Assembly (NCBI RefSeq): GCF_038006205.1 | Contig: NZ_JBBOUU010000001.1 | Location: 3,662,001 to 3,726,000 of the forward strand | DNA length: 64,000 nucleotides | Direction: 5' to 3' | Source: Solibacillus sp. FSL R7-0668 | Lineage (GTDB): Bacteria; Bacillota; Bacilli; Bacillales_A; Planococcaceae | In this document: positions 19,234-28,154 of the stretch, piece after piece | Layout of the letters: each line of letters starts with the position of its first letter | Position numbering within the stretch: the stretch's first letter is position 1 | The notes under the pieces: generated by a model | Database searches by the model: none | The model's input: the letters and a program-made list of their open reading frames with translations, nothing else | What the model was told of the DNA's origin: nothing | Program-made: the position numbers and the translations under genes

Positions 19234-20097
19234 TTATAACTTAGATGCTTCAATGCTAAATGTATCGCCGCCTTTTAAAGTACCACTTTCATAGCCTTTT
19301 TCGAACCAGCGCATACGTTGTTCACTTGTTCCATGCGTAAAGCTTTCTGGGACCACATAGCCCTGCGCTTCCATTTGAAGAGTGTCGTCTCCAATTGCAT
19401 TGGCTGCTGTTAATGCTTCTTCAAAATCGCCCTTTTCTAAATAGCCTTTATTTTGCACATAATGCGCCCAGACACCCGAATAATAGTCTGCCTGTAGTTC
19501 TAATCGCTTCACCGCTTCATTGTATTCTGCTTGAGAGACTTTCCCATTTAGTGCATGTACTTGCTGTGATGCACCTAATAATGTCTGAACATGATGCCCT
19601 ACTTCATGTGCCACAACATAGGCCATCGCAAAATCTCCTGGTGCATTGAAGCGGTTTTTCAATTCCTTATAAAAACTTAAATCAATGTACAATTTATAAT
19701 CAGCTGGACAATAAAACGGCCCTACTGCAGCACTTTGTAGACCACAGCCTGAACTAACGCTATCCGTAAAGAGCACAAGTGTAGGATTTTTGTAAGTGCG
19801 GCCATTCTCTTCAAACACATGCTGCCACACATCCTCTGTATCTGCTAATACTACAGAGACAAACTCAGCAAGCTCTTGCTCTTCAGCAGTTGGCTCATAA
19901 TTTTCAGTGGTTTGTCCATTTTGTGTGATGCCCTTTGTCACCTCATTCAGCACATCACCCGCATCGCCGCCATTTAATAATGTGAAAATAATGGCAATAA
20001 TAATCCCAACACCGCCTAGCCCGCCACCTATTTTCCCAGCGCTCATACCACGGCGATCTTCAACGTTCGTACTTTTTCGTCTTCCTTTAACATCCAT
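19234..20097 (-). CDS. Neutral zinc metallopeptidase, YpfJ/KPN_02809 family
   Basis: 287 residues. A short basic N-terminus, a glycine-rich membrane helix (about 22-42) and an extracytoplasmic domain with the zinc motif HEVGHH (164-169) preceded by YVVA. Two cysteines (SSGCGLQ and FYCPADY) lie in the conserved YpfJ region and could form a disulfide. The family (PF04228) is annotated as putative neutral zinc metallopeptidase; the substrate is unknown. RBS GGAGGGAAAATCAA before the ATG. Confidence 0.93.
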   Translation of the reverse strand: MDVKGRRKSTNVEDRRGMSAGKIGGGLGGVGIIIAIIFTLLNGGDAGDVLNEVTKGITQNGQTTENYEPTAEEQELAEFVSVVLADTEDVWQHVFEENGRTYKNPTLVLFTDSVSSGCGLQSAAVGPFYCPADYKLYIDLSFYKELKNRFNAPGDFAMAYVVAHEVGHHVQTLLGASQQVHALNGKVSQAEYNEAVKRLELQADYYSGVWAHYVQNKGYLEKGDFEEALTAANAIGDDTLQMEAQGYVVPESFTHGTSEQRMRWFEKGYESGTLKGGDTFSIEASKL

Positions 20098-20212
20098 TTG
20101 ATTTTCCCTCCAAGTAAAGTTCCACTTAATATCTCAAATAATTACCCGAAATGATGCTTACAATAACTTATCGTATAAATAGCCCAAGTGTTTAAATTTT
20201 TTTCATTTGTAC

Positions 20213-20241
20213 TAAAACGTACTTGGCATTTTCCTCGTCTA
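20213..20241 (+). promoter_or_regulatory. Candidate ECF-type promoter for the sigma/anti-sigma operon
   Basis: TAAAAC and CGTCTA separated by 17 bases resemble the ECF consensus TGAAAC-N16/17-CGTC used by Bacillus SigW/X/M-type factors. It lies about 115 bases upstream of the sigma gene, consistent with autoregulation. Confidence 0.45.
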
Positions 20242-20353
20242 ATGGATAAGAAAAACAACCTTTGCGCCAAAAATAATGTGAATAGCTGTCTTTCTATATG
20301 TGATAACGTATACTTTCCTGTTCACCAAAAAGGAGAAAGGAGCGGATGCTTAG

Positions 20354-20872
20354 ATGCTACTCTCAGATGAACATGCTTTTGGAGAGGCGATGAAAGCACA
20401 TAGTGATTATTTGTTACGAATTGCGTATTTATACGTTAAGGATTGGCAAGTAGCTGAAGATATCGTACAAGATACATTTTTAACATATTATTTAAAATTT
20501 GAGCAATTCGAGGAGCGTTCTTCTCTTAAAACCTATCTTGTTCGAATCGTCATCAATAAATGCAAGGATTATTTAAAAAGCTGGAAATATCGCAAGCTCA
20601 CACTGACGAATCAGTTTTTCGGCAGCAAAAAAGAAACGGCCCATACAATCGAAAAGGAAGAGCGGCTTGATATTGCTGAGGCCGTATTAGCATTACCGAT
20701 TCATTTACGAGAGGTCATTATCCATTATTACTATGAGGAACTATCTGTACTAGAAGTCGCTACATTACTAGCGATTTCCGATAATACCGTTAAAACAAGA
20801 CTTCGTAGAGCACGGCAATTATTAAAAGGTCAATTATCTCAAGATGCATGGGAGGTGCTCTCACATGAATGA
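20354..20872 (+). CDS. ECF-type RNA polymerase sigma factor
   Basis: 172 residues. Region 2 (about 8-75) contains LRIAYLYVKDWQVAEDIVQDTF, a typical ECF region 2.2-2.3; region 4 (about 105-160) has LREVIIHYYYEELSVLEVA and TVKTRLRRARQLL as the helix-turn-helix. Regions 1 and 3 are absent, as in ECF factors. The start follows GGAGCGG. The last 8 bases overlap the next gene, which encodes a membrane protein and so should be its anti-sigma factor. The regulon is not known; it resembles SigM/SigV/SigX-type factors of cell-envelope stress. Confidence 0.92.
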   Translation: MLLSDEHAFGEAMKAHSDYLLRIAYLYVKDWQVAEDIVQDTFLTYYLKFEQFEERSSLKTYLVRIVINKCKDYLKSWKYRKLTLTNQFFGSKKETAHTIEKEERLDIAEAVLALPIHLREVIIHYYYEELSVLEVATLLAISDNTVKTRLRRARQLLKGQLSQDAWEVLSHE

Positions 20873-22226
20873 AGTGAAACGCCAGCTCGATCATAAGATG
20901 GGCAATACATCACAAAGGGTGGAACGCATTATGAATCACGTCAATGATAATAAACGACAAGCAAAAAATAAAAAAGCAACACAAAAGCTGTACTATGCAA
21001 CATTTGCGGGGTTTATCGCATTGCTTGCTGTCATTGCGGTCATCATCAATCCCTTTTCAACAAATGAGCCAAATAAAGCAACACGAATACCTACCGAACT
21101 AGAGGAACCATCAGTTGAAATAAAAGAGCCAAAAGACTATCGTGAAACGCTTAAAACATTCTTTAAGCAAGACGGCGATGTCGCGCACTTTTTAGGCTCG
21201 GGTAATGAGTTTGCAAGCTTTACAGAAAAAACGACATGGTTATTTGATGATTATGTCCAAATTTTAGAGGATAATGGCGGGGCCGTTTCTCAAAAGATTT
21301 ATCGCATTACAGACAAAACCATTGAACTTGTCTACCAAGAGATTGCCGAACCAACAGCTAAAGTATTTACTGAACTTGAATTATCAGCTCTGCCAACAGC
21401 TCAAACGGTTTTACAATGGCCTCTTACAAATGAAGACAAGGTTGGCGATCTGTCTATTCAAATGCCTGTAGAAATTAAAACACCGTACCAAACGTTCTCT
21501 AATGCCATTATGCTTACGGAAGAAGTTGAGGGGGGGGAAAATAATTATTATTATGTAGAGGGCTATGGCTTAGTCGCTCGGGTTTTCGAGACAAGTGACG
21601 GCTATCGTGTAGCGTCTTCCCTTGCCTCAATTAATGAGCCACCTGCAACGACATCTGACGAAACCATTTCGATTTTAAACGTCGACACAAATGAGCTCGA
21701 ATTACTACCGCTGCAGGAATTACCCTTTATTGATCCGATGCAGCCTTACACGACAACGGATGATTTTGAAATCACATACGAGCCACTATTCCGAACAGAC
21801 GAAGGAGAGTTCGGGATGTTCGCTGCTTATTGCGGGGATTATAATTGCCAGCTTGCATTTGTCGTTCGAAACGGCAAAACCATTATTAGTGGGCCTGTTG
21901 TTTTTGGAAGTAAGATGAGTTTCAAACGCTCACCAAATCTCGAAAAGGTAATCATTGCATTGCGCTATATCGAGCCACTTGAGGATACCCTTATTGAACG
22001 CTCGATGCTCCAAATTGTTAACATCACAACGATGCAAGCAGAGGTGCCTACTTCTCAAGAAGTCTACTTTAGTGAACAAAGCTATCCCATCACTCATTAT
22101 GATTGGATAGATGATACTATGATTCAACTGGAAGTAGCTGACATAAATGATGCCAAAGCAGATACAATTTATCATTGGCAGCAATATAACAGACCAACAA
22201 AAACAACCGAAGTTTATTTGCCATAA
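20865..22226 (+). CDS. Probable membrane-anchored anti-sigma factor
   Basis: 453 residues from the ATG at 20865, which follows GGAGGTG; the frame opens 7 codons earlier inside the sigma gene. A cytoplasmic segment of about 45 charged residues is followed by one membrane helix (about 46-64, TFAGFIALLAVIAVIINPF) and a large extracellular domain rich in beta strands. The sigma overlap and topology identify its role; the extracellular part matches no domain I recognise. A G8 run at 21530-21537 lies inside the coding sequence (see findings). Confidence 0.8.
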   Translation: MNEVKRQLDHKMGNTSQRVERIMNHVNDNKRQAKNKKATQKLYYATFAGFIALLAVIAVIINPFSTNEPNKATRIPTELEEPSVEIKEPKDYRETLKTFFKQDGDVAHFLGSGNEFASFTEKTTWLFDDYVQILEDNGGAVSQKIYRITDKTIELVYQEIAEPTAKVFTELELSALPTAQTVLQWPLTNEDKVGDLSIQMPVEIKTPYQTFSNAIMLTEEVEGGENNYYYVEGYGLVARVFETSDGYRVASSLASINEPPATTSDETISILNVDTNELELLPLQELPFIDPMQPYTTTDDFEITYEPLFRTDEGEFGMFAAYCGDYNCQLAFVVRNGKTIISGPVVFGSKMSFKRSPNLEKVIIALRYIEPLEDTLIERSMLQIVNITTMQAEVPTSQEVYFSEQSYPITHYDWIDDTMIQLEVADINDAKADTIYHWQQYNRPTKTTEVYLP

Positions 22227-22229
22227 ACC

Positions 22230-22268
22230 AAATGCCCACCATTCTTTAATGATTGGCGGGCATTTTTA
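22230..22268. terminator. Bidirectional terminator between anti-sigma and phosphatase genes
   Basis: AAATGCCC/GGGCATTT stem with inner CCA/TGG; T-rich on the plus side. The two flanking genes converge here. Confidence 0.75.
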
Positions 22269-22270
22269 AT

Positions 22271-22726
22271 TTAACCTTCTAACACTTTCTCCAATAATGC
22301 CTCGCAGCCTTCCACGCATAAGTCATACGTCTCTTGAAAATCACCGGTATACCACGGATCAGGCACATCCTTTTGATGTGATGTTAAATCTAAAAAGCGA
22401 AACACCTTTGCATCGCCCTCTGCTCGTAGCATCTCAATCGTATTACGCACATTGCTCTCGTCCATGCATACTAAATAATCAAAATCATGTAAATCCGAGC
22501 TGCGTAATTGGCGTGCTCTCATTCCGCTCGTTGTGATGCCATATTGCTGTAGCTTTGCCTTTGTTCCCCGATGTGGGGGCTCGTCAATATGGTAATCACT
22601 TGTGCCAGCTGAATCGACTTTAATTTGGCTAGTTAATCCGCGCTTTTTTATTAAATCGCGCATCACTGCTTCAGCCATTGGGGAACGACAAATATTGCCT
22701 AAACAAATAAAAAGCACCTTTTTCAT
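22271..22726 (-). CDS. Low-molecular-weight protein tyrosine (arginine) phosphatase
   Basis: 151 residues from the ATG at 22726, preceded by GAGGAGTG. The P-loop CLGNICRS at residues 8-15 gives the nucleophile Cys8 and Arg14 of the CX5R motif, and DPWYTGDF carries the general acid Asp. The family dephosphorylates protein tyrosine or, as in Bacillus YwlE, arginine. It probably shares a transcript with the acyltransferase gene 55 bases upstream. Confidence 0.93.
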   Translation of the reverse strand: MKKVLFICLGNICRSPMAEAVMRDLIKKRGLTSQIKVDSAGTSDYHIDEPPHRGTKAKLQQYGITTSGMRARQLRSSDLHDFDYLVCMDESNVRNTIEMLRAEGDAKVFRFLDLTSHQKDVPDPWYTGDFQETYDLCVEGCEALLEKVLEG

Positions 22727-22780
22727 TTTTTCACTCCTCATTGAAAGAAGCTGCACGAAAAGTTTCGTACAGCTCGCATC

Positions 22781-23383
22781 TTATTTTACTTCGGGATGTT
22801 TGGCTTTTAGCTCGTTCGTTAAACGCACTAATTCTTCTTCTAAAAATTGCACTGATGCGTCACGACCTTCTTTGCCAGACTCCACTGTAAAAGGCTTGCC
22901 GTAAATTAAATAACCTTTTTGACGTTTGAATACACTCTTTGCATCTTTTGGTCCAATATAAGCAGCTGGTAATATTTGCGATTTCGAAAGCTGTGCAATC
23001 GTTACAGCACCCGCCTTTAGCTCTGAATTTTCTGAGCTACGTGTGCCACTTGGGAAAATACCAACAATTTTGCCTTCTTTAATTAATTGACGAGGAATTT
23101 TAATAACACTTGGTCCCGGGTTGTCACGGTCTACCGGAAAGGCATTTAATTTAGTAATAAGCCAGCCTAATCCTTTAATGTCAAATAACTGCTTCTTGGC
23201 CATGAAATGAATTTCACGAGGCAGCATCGATAAACCTAAATTTAAAATATCGATATAGCCATTATGTGTACACGCCACAACAAAGCCGCCCTCTTTTGGT
23301 ACATTTTCGACACCATATACTTTTGCCTTGGACCCATTAACCCCTAAAATTCCGTTTACTACACCTGCGATAAATTTATACAC
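22781..23383 (-). CDS. 1-acyl-sn-glycerol-3-phosphate acyltransferase (PlsC family)
   Basis: 200 residues from a GTG start. The PlsC catalytic motif HX4D is present as HNGYID (His40, Asp45), and a substrate-binding block appears as FPSGTRS near residue 110. These enzymes add the second acyl chain to lysophosphatidic acid to make phosphatidic acid at the membrane. The hydrophobic N-terminus can associate with the membrane. Sequence fits the short PlsC form of Bacillales. Confidence 0.9.
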   Translation of the reverse strand: MYKFIAGVVNGILGVNGSKAKVYGVENVPKEGGFVVACTHNGYIDILNLGLSMLPREIHFMAKKQLFDIKGLGWLITKLNAFPVDRDNPGPSVIKIPRQLIKEGKIVGIFPSGTRSSENSELKAGAVTIAQLSKSQILPAAYIGPKDAKSVFKRQKGYLIYGKPFTVESGKEGRDASVQFLEEELVRLTNELKAKHPEVK

Positions 23384-23455
23384 GATTCGTTTCCTACCTT
23401 ATTCGTTCATTGTCATTCTATTGTAAGCGATAATTCACTATTGCTTCAACCGAAA

Positions 23456-24337
23456 CTATTTCTCACTTGCTTTGGCAATTGCTTCAACTAAGCTTGGCAA
23501 CCAATCCGCCAAATGACTAAAGGCAAAACCTTTTTTCGTTGCACGCTCATTATTCATATACCATGATGCCGGAATTGCATAGGGTGAACGAATTTCGTCT
23601 GTACCGAGCAATGAAATTTTCGCACGTTTATTCGTTTTTTCTTCAATTAAGGCAATTAAATCTTTCAATGAAATGATTCCATTCGCTGTTGCATTAATTG
23701 GGCCTTCTATATCTTTCATGCCTACCCATGCTAAAAACTCTGCTGCTTCAGTTGCTTGAATGAACGACATCTCGGCATCCATATTAACAAATCCAATTGG
23801 CTCATCATTCAGAATGCGTTTGATATGGAAATGCAGCCGACGCGTGTAATCATCCTCGCCCATAACAATTGGGAATCGAACCGCTACAACTGGAAATTGT
23901 GCATATTTGTAAAATACGGCCTCAGCTTGACGCTTCCCTTCACCGTACGTAAACTCATGCGTATCGCCCATACGTATTTCGTAATTATATGGATTAAAAT
24001 CTTCTTCCACATGGGCAATACCATTGGCTTCATAGGTAGACAATGTCGATGTAAAGACCAATTTTTGTATTGATCCGTTGAAAATTTCACAAAGCTGCTT
24101 TGCTTCATTTGGTGAATAGCAAATATTATCGAAAACAACATCGTATGTTCTATTGGCTAACGCGGTTTGAAAGGCCTCAGCATCTCTACGATCGACCTTA
24201 ATATGCGCAACCTTGTCACCAAAAGGATTTTCGGACATCCCGCGCGTTACAATCGTTACTTCATGGTTATCGGCTAATAAATTTTCAACTAATTTTCTTC
24301 CAAAAAAGCGTGTGCCACCTAATACTAAAATTTTCAT
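23456..24337 (-). CDS. NAD-dependent epimerase/dehydratase (extended/atypical SDR)
   Basis: 293 residues. The N-terminal Rossmann motif GGTRFFGRKL (residues 7-16) binds NAD(P); a YGEGKRQAE segment supplies the Tyr-X3-Lys pair. The protein resembles nucleoside-sugar or carbohydrate epimerase-like proteins, but the substrate cannot be read from sequence. Its start overlaps the region right after the RlmA-like gene stop (7 bases), so the two are cotranscribed. Confidence 0.87.
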   Translation of the reverse strand: MKILVLGGTRFFGRKLVENLLADNHEVTIVTRGMSENPFGDKVAHIKVDRRDAEAFQTALANRTYDVVFDNICYSPNEAKQLCEIFNGSIQKLVFTSTLSTYEANGIAHVEEDFNPYNYEIRMGDTHEFTYGEGKRQAEAVFYKYAQFPVVAVRFPIVMGEDDYTRRLHFHIKRILNDEPIGFVNMDAEMSFIQATEAAEFLAWVGMKDIEGPINATANGIISLKDLIALIEEKTNKRAKISLLGTDEIRSPYAIPASWYMNNERATKKGFAFSHLADWLPSLVEAIAKASEK

Positions 24338-24343
24338 AGTCCA

Positions 24344-25183
24344 TTACTCCATTCCAATTAATAGATCTAAATCAATCGTAATTTGCTGTAGCTTAATATT
24401 TTCCTTATGTTCAATATGCCATCCAATCGGCGTCATTTCTAGTAATTTCTGCACCAGATGTTCAGCAAGTGGAAGCGTATAGGTTACTCGTTTTATATCT
24501 ACCTTGTTAAAGCTCGCCTTAAAGCGCTCGACCGTTCGCTCATTGGAATAATTTTCTTTTTCTGAATCAGCAAAGGCTTGCACACGTAATTCCTTTAAAT
24601 AATTTTCCTGAGGTACGACTTTAATCACCTTACCCCCCGGCTTTAAAAGACGCTTAAATTCTTCGTAATTTGCAGGCGATAAAAAATTTAAAATGACATC
24701 AAATGCTGCTTCATTGTATGGACTGTTTGCTAAATCGCCTACACACCAAATCTCTTCATTATAAAACTTTGCTGCAGCAACAATGCCTTCCTTTGCAATA
24801 TCAACACCAACGCCTATTGCGCCATCAAGTCGCTGACAAATACGGTGTAGATGGGAGCCCTCCCCGCAGCCTGTATCTAAAATAATGGGATATTGGTCGT
24901 TTATTTCCCCGGCAATAACCTGTTGTACTTGGTCATATATGCCTGATTGAATTACTTCATGACGCGATTCAAATAAGTCTTTTGAATACATCGATTGCAT
25001 CGGATGACTTAATAAATAGATATACCCTTGCTTGGCAACATCAAAGGAATGGTTCGACGGACAGCTCATTTTACCTTCATCGCTCATTGTCATTTGTTGT
25101 TTACACAGTGGGCATGCAAAAATTTCAATTATTTGTTGAAACTGTTGAATACTTTGCGCGCGTTTTGATAATAGACCCATCAT
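24344..25183 (-). CDS. RlmA-family 23S rRNA (guanine-N1)-methyltransferase-like protein
   Basis: 279 residues. A zinc-binding N-terminus with Cys24, Cys27, Cys41 and His45 (FACPLCKQQM...SCPSNHSF) precedes a class I methyltransferase domain with motif I LDTGCGEGSH near residue 100. This arrangement is that of RlmA(I)/RlmA(II), which methylate G745 or G748 of 23S rRNA and influence macrolide (tylosin) susceptibility. Which position is targeted cannot be told here. RBS AGAAGGAGAATCTG, ATG repeated twice. Confidence 0.88.
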   Translation of the reverse strand: MMGLLSKRAQSIQQFQQIIEIFACPLCKQQMTMSDEGKMSCPSNHSFDVAKQGYIYLLSHPMQSMYSKDLFESRHEVIQSGIYDQVQQVIAGEINDQYPIILDTGCGEGSHLHRICQRLDGAIGVGVDIAKEGIVAAAKFYNEEIWCVGDLANSPYNEAAFDVILNFLSPANYEEFKRLLKPGGKVIKVVPQENYLKELRVQAFADSEKENYSNERTVERFKASFNKVDIKRVTYTLPLAEHLVQKLLEMTPIGWHIEHKENIKLQQITIDLDLLIGME

Positions 25184-25310
25184 CAGATTCTCCTTCTCTT
25201 GTTGTTCGCTAGTATCGTACCATAAATGATGTGAAATTAGAAAAACTCCATTCTTGCCACATGCTTGCGAGTTGATAGGTCTTCTTCCGCTAGATCCCCT
25301 TAATCACTAT

Positions 25311-25341
25311 AAAAAAGGGAACTAGTGATCACTAGCTCCCT
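25311..25341 (-). terminator. Terminator after polysaccharide deacetylase gene
   Basis: GGGA-CTAGTG stem with its complement, followed on the reverse strand by TTTTTTATAG. Confidence 0.8.
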
Positions 25342-25353
25342 AAAATTATTATT

Positions 25354-26253
25354 CTATTGATATAATTCATCAATCGTCACAAATTCATAGTTTTCTTGCT
25401 TTAAATATTGAATAACGGCGTCTAGTGCATCCGCTGTTTCCTGATGAATATCATGCATTAAAATGACACTTCGATCTTTTGCATGTAATTTTACACTCTC
25501 TAATGTTTTAGCAGGTGTTTTATGCTTCCAATCCATTGTGTCGATATTCCATAACACCGAATTGACCTTAATTTCGTTGCGTACATTCTCATCAATCGCT
25601 CCATAAGGTGGACGATATGCTGTTGGGTACTGTCCTATTGCCTCAAATATTGCATTGCTTGCACGGTCGATTTCCTCATGCATTTGAGCTGGTGTTAATT
25701 TCGTCAAGTTTTTATGACTCCATGTATGACTAGCAATTTCATGTCCTTGTTGCGCCGCTTGTTTTACAATTTCCGGATGTTTTACTACATTTATCCCTAG
25801 CACAAAAAATGTTGCCTTCACATCATGCTTTTGCAAAACATTTAAAATTTGTACTGTACTCTTATCGTTAGGACCATCATCGAATGTTAGCGCTATTTGT
25901 TTGCGCTGTTCTTGTGGCTGAGGCTCTTCAATCGGTTCCTTTTGATTTTCCTCTTCGGTCTCTTCTGTATTTACCAATAACTCACTCACCGTTATGTATG
26001 CTTCACAATCACGAATAACACGGTGAAGTCCACCTTTATCCATATAAAAAGGATGACTCAAGTCCATTTTATTCCATGTTTGTTGTGGTAATTGCTTTAC
26101 AAATTGTTCATAGCCTTGTTGTTCGTGATACGTCGCGTTCATACCTATATTTTCAGCATTTGTACCAATTGGACTTGCCGGCCATCGAATAATCAGCAAG
26201 CTTACCAACCCAACTAAAATACCGATTATTATTATTATTATTTTTTTGCGCAT
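25354..26253 (-). CDS. Membrane-anchored polysaccharide deacetylase (NodB domain)
   Basis: 299 residues from the ATG at 26253, which has GGGTGGAGGG in front. A strongly hydrophobic N-terminal helix (residues 4-22) anchors or exports it. After a stalk rich in Glu and Gln comes the NodB domain with TFDDGPN (catalytic Asp and metal Asp), SHTWSHKNL (metal His pair) and RPPYGAID. Such enzymes deacetylate peptidoglycan or other wall glycans outside the cell. Monocistronic. Confidence 0.93.
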   Translation of the reverse strand: MRKKIIIIIIGILVGLVSLLIIRWPASPIGTNAENIGMNATYHEQQGYEQFVKQLPQQTWNKMDLSHPFYMDKGGLHRVIRDCEAYITVSELLVNTEETEEENQKEPIEEPQPQEQRKQIALTFDDGPNDKSTVQILNVLQKHDVKATFFVLGINVVKHPEIVKQAAQQGHEIASHTWSHKNLTKLTPAQMHEEIDRASNAIFEAIGQYPTAYRPPYGAIDENVRNEIKVNSVLWNIDTMDWKHKTPAKTLESVKLHAKDRSVILMHDIHQETADALDAVIQYLKQENYEFVTIDELYQ

Positions 26254-26327
26254 CTTGCTACCCTCCACCCGTCTATTCTACATATATAGACGTATGAAGA
26301 ACATCAAAAAGTTGATAAAATATAAAA

Positions 26328-26354
26328 AAATGCTCGAAAAATTTCCGAGCATTT
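26328..26354 (-). terminator. Terminator after SDR gene
   Basis: Perfect 9-bp stem AAATGCTCG/CGAGCATTT followed on the reverse strand by TTTTATATTTT. Confidence 0.85.
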
Positions 26355-26367
26355 CAAAAGTCATGTA

Positions 26368-27126
26368 TTAGTAGGCTGTCCACCCTGCATCTGCCGTAAT
26401 GACAACACCATTTACAAAATCTGAATCTTCCGTGGCCAAAAATAGAGCGACACGTGCAATATCTTCTGGCTCCCCCGAACGTGGATTGAATCCAGCGCCT
26501 GCCATTGCACGAGCCAAACCATGTTCATTTGCACTTTGGAAACTTGCTCCAATATTTGTATTAACTCCACCAGGGGCTATTGCATTACATTTAATTCCTT
26601 TTTCTGCATATTGGAAGGCGGTGTTCTTCGTAAGTCCGACTACCGCATGCTTAGCTGCTGTATAGGCTGCACCAGCACGTGAACCATATAAACCACCTAC
26701 AGAAGCGATATTAATAATTGTACCTGCACCTTTTTCTAAGAAAATCGGCATCGCTTGACGAATTCCACGCATAACACCTTTAACGTTCACATCAAACACG
26801 CGGTCCCATAATTCATCTTTTACATCCCCTACTGGAGAGAAATCATCCATGATGCCTGCATTATTGACTAATATATCAAGTGTACCATAGCTATTTTGAG
26901 CTGCTTTAATCAGCTTATGAATGTCTGCTTCAACTGCTACATTGGATACAACAGCCGTTGCCGTACCTCCCAATGCTGTAATTTCTGAAACGGTTGTACC
27001 CGCACCCTCTAACGTCAAATCTGAAACAACAACCTTTGCGCCCTCTTTAGCAAATAAGATGGCAATGGCTTTCCCCATACCGGATGCTGCCCCTGTTACA
27101 ACTGCTACTTTACCTTGTAATCTCAT
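26368..27126 (-). CDS. SDR-family NAD(P)-dependent oxidoreductase
   Basis: 252 residues from the ATG at 27126 (GGGAGG in front); the frame is open 34 codons further upstream without support. Classical SDR: cofactor loop TGAASGMGKA (12-21), NNAG near 88, catalytic Ser in NIASVGG, and YTAAK Tyr-X3-Lys near 153. The C-terminus ends ITADAGWTAY. A paralogue with the same overall pattern and ending is at 61699. Substrate unknown; these are often annotated as glucose or 3-oxoacyl dehydrogenases without proof. Confidence 0.9.
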   Translation of the reverse strand: MRLQGKVAVVTGAASGMGKAIAILFAKEGAKVVVSDLTLEGAGTTVSEITALGGTATAVVSNVAVEADIHKLIKAAQNSYGTLDILVNNAGIMDDFSPVGDVKDELWDRVFDVNVKGVMRGIRQAMPIFLEKGAGTIINIASVGGLYGSRAGAAYTAAKHAVVGLTKNTAFQYAEKGIKCNAIAPGGVNTNIGASFQSANEHGLARAMAGAGFNPRSGEPEDIARVALFLATEDSDFVNGVVITADAGWTAY

Positions 27127-27308
27127 GAAAAAACCTCCCAAACAGAAATTTTTACTACACTCAGTATTTCGACAATTCACTACAAAATCCTCTGCACCAT
27201 GGATTCTTTTTTTCATTAGGGAACCCAAATTATTCTAAATCGTACACTTTTATGTCTTCTTTATCTATAGCTGTTCCCGTATAGCCAATTCTCCACAAAA
27301 CATAAAAA

Positions 27309-27342
27309 AAGCTAAGCAGACACTTCTAATCTACTTAGCTTA
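27309..27342 (-). terminator. Terminator after NERD-domain gene
   Basis: AAGCTAAG stem with complement (plus CAGA/TCTA imperfect extension), followed on the reverse strand by TTTTTTTATG. Confidence 0.8.
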
Positions 27343-27346
27343 ATGT

Positions 27347-28033
27347 TTATACAGTCGATACCTTATTTGCTTTTAACAGAGCACTCTTTGTATTCATCGT
27401 GCTTTCTAATGCCACAAATAATGTTTGAATGTCAGGTTCTGAAATGGCTTTCCCCTTGAGCGTACTCGTCCATTTTTTTAGATCCTTCATTTTTAATACT
27501 TCTACATTTTCTGACTCAATTTCAATTTGCTGGAACGAACAATCATTTGTGAATAATACGACAGATTGAAATACCTGTTCATCCACTTCTGATAGCTGAT
27601 CTTGTAGAGCAAACATGAGAAGCTTTGTTTCATGGATTGGATTATTGAATGTACGACTCTTTCCCTTATGTAATAACTCTTTCCATTCATAATCACGCTC
27701 ACGGCCATTAATCCAACCTGATTTTGCTCTCATATCAATCACATAAATGCCCGACTCATGTAATAATACCGCATCGATTGATTTTTGCTCATCATTCACT
27801 GGGATTTGTACATCCACCAAAATTTTGTGGGGACCATTTACTTGATTTAATACATCAACTATTTTATACATTTTGCGAATTTTTTTGCTGGCTAGCATAT
27901 CTAAGTAAGAATACCCCGTCAGTTTATAAAATGGGGAATTATCATGACGGTATATATTTACCATAAAGTAACTTATTATAACAAGCGCTACTACTATTAA
28001 AACTAGTGCCACAGAGCCCACTCCTTGCCTCAT
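27347..28033 (-). CDS. Membrane-anchored NERD (nuclease-related) domain protein
   Basis: 228 residues. An N-terminal membrane helix (about 6-26) is followed by the NERD domain, seen from the conserved pattern DAVLLHESGIYVIDMRAKSGWINGRERDYEW at about residues 86-117, where the acidic and Lys residues resemble those of restriction-type nucleases. NERD proteins have an unknown role; the fold suggests nucleic acid processing. It stands alone between an SDR and a HAD gene. Confidence 0.83.
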   Translation of the reverse strand: MRQGVGSVALVLIVVALVIISYFMVNIYRHDNSPFYKLTGYSYLDMLASKKIRKMYKIVDVLNQVNGPHKILVDVQIPVNDEQKSIDAVLLHESGIYVIDMRAKSGWINGRERDYEWKELLHKGKSRTFNNPIHETKLLMFALQDQLSEVDEQVFQSVVLFTNDCSFQQIEIESENVEVLKMKDLKKWTSTLKGKAISEPDIQTLFVALESTMNTKSALLKANKVSTV

Positions 28034-28154
28034 GCTTCATTATCCTTCATTTTAACAAACCTCATGGGTCTTTTCTATGCACCTATAGACCACTTTTACT
28101 ATTACAATTATCCTTTGTATAAAGCAAGAAATAACGGAAAAGTACTAGTAATCA

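Noticed and set aside
20188-20370. 60-codon ORF upstream of the sigma gene
   Set aside because: No ribosome-binding site, overlaps the candidate ECF promoter and sigma start, and has no recognisable composition.
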